Of a DNA stretch of 64,000 nucleotides, positions 60,792 through 64,000 are shown in pieces (within the stretch, counting starts at the first letter, position 1; each line of letters starts with the position of its first letter). The position numbers and the translations under genes are program-made. Location: NCBI RefSeq assembly GCF_004208635.1, contig NZ_CP035806.1:3100001-3164000 (forward strand), read 5' to 3'. The DNA is from Leucobacter triazinivorans (GTDB lineage: Bacteria; Actinomycetota; Actinomycetes; Actinomycetales; Microbacteriaceae). A model generated the notes under the pieces. It was not told the DNA's origin and made no database searches. It worked only from the letters and a program-made list of their open reading frames with translations.

Positions 60792-61127
60792 CTACTCCGC
60801 CGCGCCCGACTCCGAACTGCTTTCATCGTCACCATCGTCTGATCCCCTACGCTCCACTCCGATCGTGAGGCTCGTGGCGAGCGCAGCGACGGCGCCCACG
60901 GCGACGAGGATCGGGGCGAGCACGGCGCTCGCAGCCGTGACGGCGACGCCGGCGGTCAGCGGGATCTCGAAGAGCGTCTCGCCGCTCTCCCGCTTGATGT
61001 AGAGCCGGCGAGCGTTTCCCTCCTCGATGATCTCGCGCACCTTGGCCATGAGTTCGTCGCCCTTGACCTTGAACTCTTCGTACCAGTTGCTGTCGTTGCC
61101 GCTTGTATTGCCCGCGTTCTCGGTCAT
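60792..61127 (-). CDS. DUF4342 family protein
   Basis: A 111-residue small membrane-associated protein. A polar N-terminus contains WYEEFKVKGDELMAKVREII, then EEGNARRLYIKRESGETLFEIPL, followed by a hydrophobic Ala/Val-rich span (about 65-92) and an acidic Ser/Asp-rich tail. These match DUF4342, whose function is unknown. ATG at 61127 is preceded by AAAGGAACGCTC, an acceptable SD. It is the first chromosomal gene right of the island. Confidence 0.88.
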   Translation of the reverse strand: MTENAGNTSGNDSNWYEEFKVKGDELMAKVREIIEEGNARRLYIKRESGETLFEIPLTAGVAVTAASAVLAPILVAVGAVAALATSLTIGVERRGSDDGDDESSSESGAAE

Positions 61128-61295
61128 GAGCGTTCCTTTCTCGATGAAGCGTGGCTGCAGTGTATAGAGAGAACCACGATGTGCGCTGAGCGGTGTTGCC
61201 GCAGCCATGCTCGGGGTGGCGCGCTGCACGCTGCACCAGAAGCCGGGGGAGTCGCTGGGGATCCTCGCACCCTCACGCGTCGCTCCCGAACTCCC

Positions 61296-61301
61296 TACGA
61301 T
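61296..61301 (+). promoter_or_regulatory. leaderless-type -10 element (YdeI-family gene)
   Basis: TACGAT, 6 nt before the ATG at 61308. Confidence 0.5.
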
Positions 61302-61307
61302 GGATCC

Positions 61308-61901
61308 ATGACCGCACAGCAGTCCTCGCTTCCCGAGCTCCTCACTCTCTCCGACGCCGCCGCCTGGCGCGCCTGGTTGGACGCGAACGAGGATTCCTCC
61401 GACGGGGTCTGGCTGGTGCTCGCGAAGAAAGGAACGACCGAGCCGACCACACTCAGCTACGCGCAGGCCCTCGAGGAGGCGCTGTGCAGCGGGTGGATCG
61501 ACGGGCAGAAGGGGAGCCTCGACGCCGCCACCTTCCGGCAGCGGTTCACCCCGCGGCGGCGCGCGTCGATGTGGTCGCAGCGCAACATCGGGCTCGTCGA
61601 AGAACTCATCGCGCAGGGGCGCATGCGCGAGCGCGGCCAGGCCGAGATCGACCGTGCCCAGGCCGATGGGCGCTGGGATCGCGCCTACGCCGGCTCCGCG
61701 AAAGCCGAGGTGCCCGAGGATCTCGCTGCCGCGCTCGCCGCATCGGAGACAGCCGAGGCCATGTTCGCGTCGCTCAACGGTGCCAACCGCTACGCGATCC
61801 TGCACCGCCTCATGACCGCGTCGAACGCCACCACCCGCGGCAACCGCCTCGCGAAGATCCTCACCATGCTCGAGAACGGGGAGACCCACCACCCGCAGTG
61901 A
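61308..61901 (+). CDS. YdeI/OmpD-associated family protein
   Basis: A 197-residue soluble protein of the bacteriocin-protection YdeI/OmpD-associated family. It shows AAWRAWLDANEDSSDGVWLVLAKKG, LSYAQALEEALCSGWIDGQKG with the conserved CxGWIDG, RFTPRRRASMWSQRN, and a C-terminal helical ANRYAILHRLMTA. The molecular function is unknown; E. coli YdeI is linked to stress and antimicrobial-peptide resistance. Start as for the -10 element 6 nt upstream; the longer frame is not conserved. Confidence 0.93.
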   Translation: MTAQQSSLPELLTLSDAAAWRAWLDANEDSSDGVWLVLAKKGTTEPTTLSYAQALEEALCSGWIDGQKGSLDAATFRQRFTPRRRASMWSQRNIGLVEELIAQGRMRERGQAEIDRAQADGRWDRAYAGSAKAEVPEDLAAALAASETAEAMFASLNGANRYAILHRLMTASNATTRGNRLAKILTMLENGETHHPQ

Positions 61902-62026
61902 GGGAGTAGGGCGGCACGACAGTAAGGCTGCACGGCGGCAGATCAGCACTGTGCCAAGACGGGAAGGCAGGATCGCAGGAACGCAGGATCACGGGCTCGC
62001 AGGATCGCGGGATCGGCCCGATCTCG

Positions 62027-62533
62027 TCACCGATCCCGATCCACTGTCACGAGCCGCACATCGACGTCGCGTCCGTCGACCGTGAGCAGCATCATGGTGC
62101 AGCGCGGCTGGCGCCGGCGGTCGGTGGGGGAGCCGGGGTTCAGCAGCCGCATGCCGCCCGGCGACACCGTGTCCCAGGGGATGTGCGAGTGCCCGAAGAC
62201 GAGCAGGTCGACGCCCGGGAACGCCTCGTCCATGCGCTCTTCGCGCCGCCTCGCCGCCCCGGTCTCGTGCACGACCGCCACCGAGAGCTCCTCGACCGTG
62301 AACCGGGCCACCTCCGGCAGCCGAGCTCGCAGCTCGGCGTCGTCGTTGTTGCCGTGCACGCCGTAGAGCACACGTGCCTGGGACTCGAGCAGATCCAACG
62401 TGGCGACGTTGACCCAGTCACCGGCGTGCACCACCGCATCCGCAGACGATACGGCGTCCAGCACGTCGGCAGGCAGGCGCCTCGCGCGCGCCGGCACGTG
62501 GGTATCCGCGATCAGGAGCAGCGAGGTGGTCAC
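62027..62533 (-). CDS. metallophosphoesterase (YfcE/MJ0936-like)
   Basis: A 168-residue calcineurin-like phosphodiesterase. Metal ligands occur in LLIADTHVP (D-x-H), VVHAGDWVN (G-D), VHGNND (GNxD), VVHETG and FGHSHIPW (GHTH-type). The C-terminus LLNPGSPTDRRRQP is characteristic of the YfcE/MJ0936 group, which hydrolyses phosphodiesters in vitro. GTG at 62533 is chosen because the translation begins right at the first strand; the longer frame overlaps the next gene's upstream region. Confidence 0.93.
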   Translation of the reverse strand: MTTSLLLIADTHVPARARRLPADVLDAVSSADAVVHAGDWVNVATLDLLESQARVLYGVHGNNDDAELRARLPEVARFTVEELSVAVVHETGAARRREERMDEAFPGVDLLVFGHSHIPWDTVSPGGMRLLNPGSPTDRRRQPRCTMMLLTVDGRDVDVRLVTVDRDR

Positions 62534-62564
62534 TCTCCCATCCTGCCGCGGCGCTGTGCACGAC

Positions 62565-62600
62565 GGCAACGGCAACGGCAGCGGCAGCGGCAGCGGCAGC
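62565..62600. repeat. GGCARC hexanucleotide tandem repeat, six units
   Basis: Two GGCAAC and four GGCAGC units in the 186-bp gap between divergent metallophosphoesterase and poxB genes. Copy-number change would alter promoter spacing for poxB. Confidence 0.85.
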
Positions 62601-62719
62601 GGCACGCACCAACGTCGGTAGCACCCGCGACCGTGCTGCGCCACCCCACCCGCACCCCTTGCCCCACCGGCGCCGCCCCGGCAAGGATGGAGTGACGGAG
62701 CAGGAAGGCAGGCCCAGTC

Positions 62720-64000
62720 ATGGTCACCGTCGCACAGAACATCGTCGATACCCTCGCCGCGAACGGGGTGCACCGCGTCTACGGCATCCCCGGCGACTCG
62801 CTCAACGGCTTCACCGACGCGCTGCGCACCTCGGACATCGAGTGGGTGCACGTGCGGCACGAGGAGGCCGCGGCCTTCGCCGCCTCGGGCGAGGCCGCGA
62901 CGACCGGCGAGCTGGCGGTGTGCGCCGGCAGCTGCGGACCGGGCAACCTCCACCTCATCAACGGGCTCTTCGACGCCAACCGCTCGCGCGTGCCCGTGCT
63001 GGCGATCGCGGCCCACATCCCGAGCGACGAGATCGGCTCCAACTATTTCCAGGAGACCCACCCGCAGGAGCTCTTCCGCGAGTGCTCCGTCTACGTCGAG
63101 CACGCCTCCAGTCCCTCGCAGATGCCGCGCGTGCTGCGCATCGCGATGCAGACCGCGATCGAGAAGCGGGGTGTCGCCGTCGTGGTGATCCCGGGCGACG
63201 TCGCGCTGGCCGACGCCGCGGACGACACCGTCACGACCATCACCCCGTCGCAGCCGCGGGTGATCCCGAGTCGGGCCGAACTCGAGCGCGCCGCCGAACT
63301 GCTCGATGATGCGAAAAGGGTGACGATCCTTGCGGGCGCGGGGGTCGCGGGCGCACACGACGAGGTGGTCGCCCTCGCGGATCAGCTCGCCGCCCCGGTC
63401 GTGCACGCCCTGCGCGGCAAGGAGCACATCGAGTACGACAACCCGTTCGACGTCGGCATGACGGGACTGCTCGGTTTCGCCTCCGGCTACCGCGCCATGG
63501 AGCAGGCCGACGCGGTGCTCATGCTCGGCACCGACTTCCCGTACCAGCAGTTCTTCCCCGAGAAGGCGGTCAAGATCCAGGTCGACATCCGCGGCGAGAA
63601 TCTCGGCCGGCGCACCCCGCTCGACCTCGGGCTGGTGGGCGACGTGGGGGAGACCGCCACGGCGCTCCTGCCGCTGCTGAAACACCGCCGCAGCCGCTCG
63701 CACGTCGACGGCTCCGTCGACCACTACCGCAAGACCCGCAAGCGGCTCGACGAGCTCGCGACGCCGGCGGGCGAGGGCAAGCCGATCCACCCGCAGTACG
63801 TGGCCCGGCTGATCGATGAGCTCGCCTCCGACGACGCGGTCTTCATCCCCGACGTGGGATCGCCCGTGGTGTGGGCCGCGCGCTACCTCACGATGAACGG
63901 CGCCCGCCGCCTCATCGGTTCTTTCAGCCACGGATCCATGGCCAACGCCGTCTCGCAGGCCATCGGCGTGCAGGCCGCGCACCGCGACCGTCAGGTGATC
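62720..64000 (+). CDS. poxB: pyruvate oxidase / pyruvate dehydrogenase (quinone), 5' part
   Basis: A ThDP- and FAD-dependent enzyme oxidising pyruvate to acetate and CO2, passing electrons to menaquinone at the membrane. The visible 427 residues include IVDTLAANGVHRVYGIPGDSLNGF, VRHEEAAAFAASGEA with the cofactor-activating Glu (about 48), CAGSCGPGNLHLINGLFDANR, the central FAD-region LGTDFPYQQFFP and the start of the C-terminal domain VFIPDVGSPVVWAARY. The last ~150 residues, including the ThDP GDG motif and the membrane-binding tail, lie beyond the window. A GGAAGG about 12 nt upstream of the ATG is a weak SD. Confidence 0.93.
   Translation, partial: MVTVAQNIVDTLAANGVHRVYGIPGDSLNGFTDALRTSDIEWVHVRHEEAAAFAASGEAATTGELAVCAGSCGPGNLHLINGLFDANRSRVPVLAIAAHIPSDEIGSNYFQETHPQELFRECSVYVEHASSPSQMPRVLRIAMQTAIEKRGVAVVVIPGDVALADAADDTVTTITPSQPRVIPSRAELERAAELLDDAKRVTILAGAGVAGAHDEVVALADQLAAPVVHALRGKEHIEYDNPFDVGMTGLLGFASGYRAMEQADAVLMLGTDFPYQQFFPEKAVKIQVDIRGENLGRRTPLDLGLVGDVGETATALLPLLKHRRSRSHVDGSVDHYRKTRKRLDELATPAGEGKPIHPQYVARLIDELASDDAVFIPDVGSPVVWAARYLTMNGARRLIGSFSHGSMANAVSQAIGVQAAHRDRQVI

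Noticed and set aside
62027..63982. 651-codon minus-strand frame opposite poxB
   Set aside because: Only its end is the metallophosphoesterase; the remainder is antisense to a clear pyruvate oxidase.

Overview
The window is GC-rich chromosomal DNA from an actinobacterium. Gene content and style suggest order Micrococcales, probably family Microbacteriaceae (Leucobacter/Microbacterium-like); this is an inference from protein flavour, with no search behind it. Genes are dense and frequently overlap as ATGA or GTGA. Many first genes of operons have a TANNNT -10 hexamer only 6-8 nt before the start codon and no Shine-Dalgarno (SD) sequence, the layout of leaderless mRNAs.

Core chromosome, 1-44.1 kb. 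The left edge holds the 5' part of alanine dehydrogenase (ald), divergent from an Lrp/AsnC regulator. Then come a CPA1 Na+/H+ antiporter, an AlkZ-like winged-helix protein, an Old Yellow Enzyme reductase, an ABC exporter, a DUF2130 coiled-coil protein overlapping a Ski2-like helicase, and a divergent pair made of a membrane-anchored GH18/CBM5-12 hydrolase and a processive GT2 polysaccharide synthase. These are followed by a TetR plus ABC-2 exporter set, deoC, a Ppx/GppA phosphatase, and a LysR gene divergent from a PLP decarboxylase / APC permease / universal stress protein operon across a perfect inverted repeat. A tRNA-Gln(CUG) lies at 26.7 kb. From 27 to 31.6 kb runs a minus-strand operon of MMPL transporter, histidine kinase, response regulator, DUF2871 protein and the stump of an MFS transporter. 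A flavin monooxygenase, MsrB and a ComB-like protein follow. From 34.7 to 41.5 kb six minus-strand genes are all joined by 4-nt overlaps: sulfonate-type ABC importer (ATPase, binding protein, permease), acetyl-CoA synthetase, O-acetylhomoserine sulfhydrylase and a CoA-binding protein. This looks like sulfur scavenging into homocysteine with acetate recycling.

Genomic island, about 44.17-60.72 kb. It is bounded by a 25-bp imperfect direct repeat. The left copy continues into the 3' end of a tRNA-Gln, including CCA, but no 5' half is present, so the element appears to carry a tRNA-derived attP and to sit in a secondary, non-tRNA site. Inside are an excisionase-like HTH protein, a tyrosine integrase, an RHH/BrnT-like toxin-antitoxin pair, a small zinc-ribbon-like protein, a roughly 1.8-kb gene-poor stretch with a promoter and structured repeats (candidate ncRNA), and a tightly overlapped defence operon: hsdM-hsdS-hsdR, a YgjP/DUF45 metallopeptidase, a Schlafen/AlbA_2 protein, a 32-codon small ORF and a large SF1B helicase with a ~500-residue uncharacterised N-terminus. 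The last two large genes plus the small ORF are the best candidate for an undescribed accessory defence module.

Right flank, 60.7-64 kb: DUF4342 protein, YdeI-family protein, metallophosphoesterase and the 5' two thirds of a pyruvate oxidase (poxB). Intergenic spaces on the core chromosome carry two recurring repeat families: GGTTGAGC..GAGTCGAAAC segments and GTCATCCTGCG..CGCAGGATCC hairpins.
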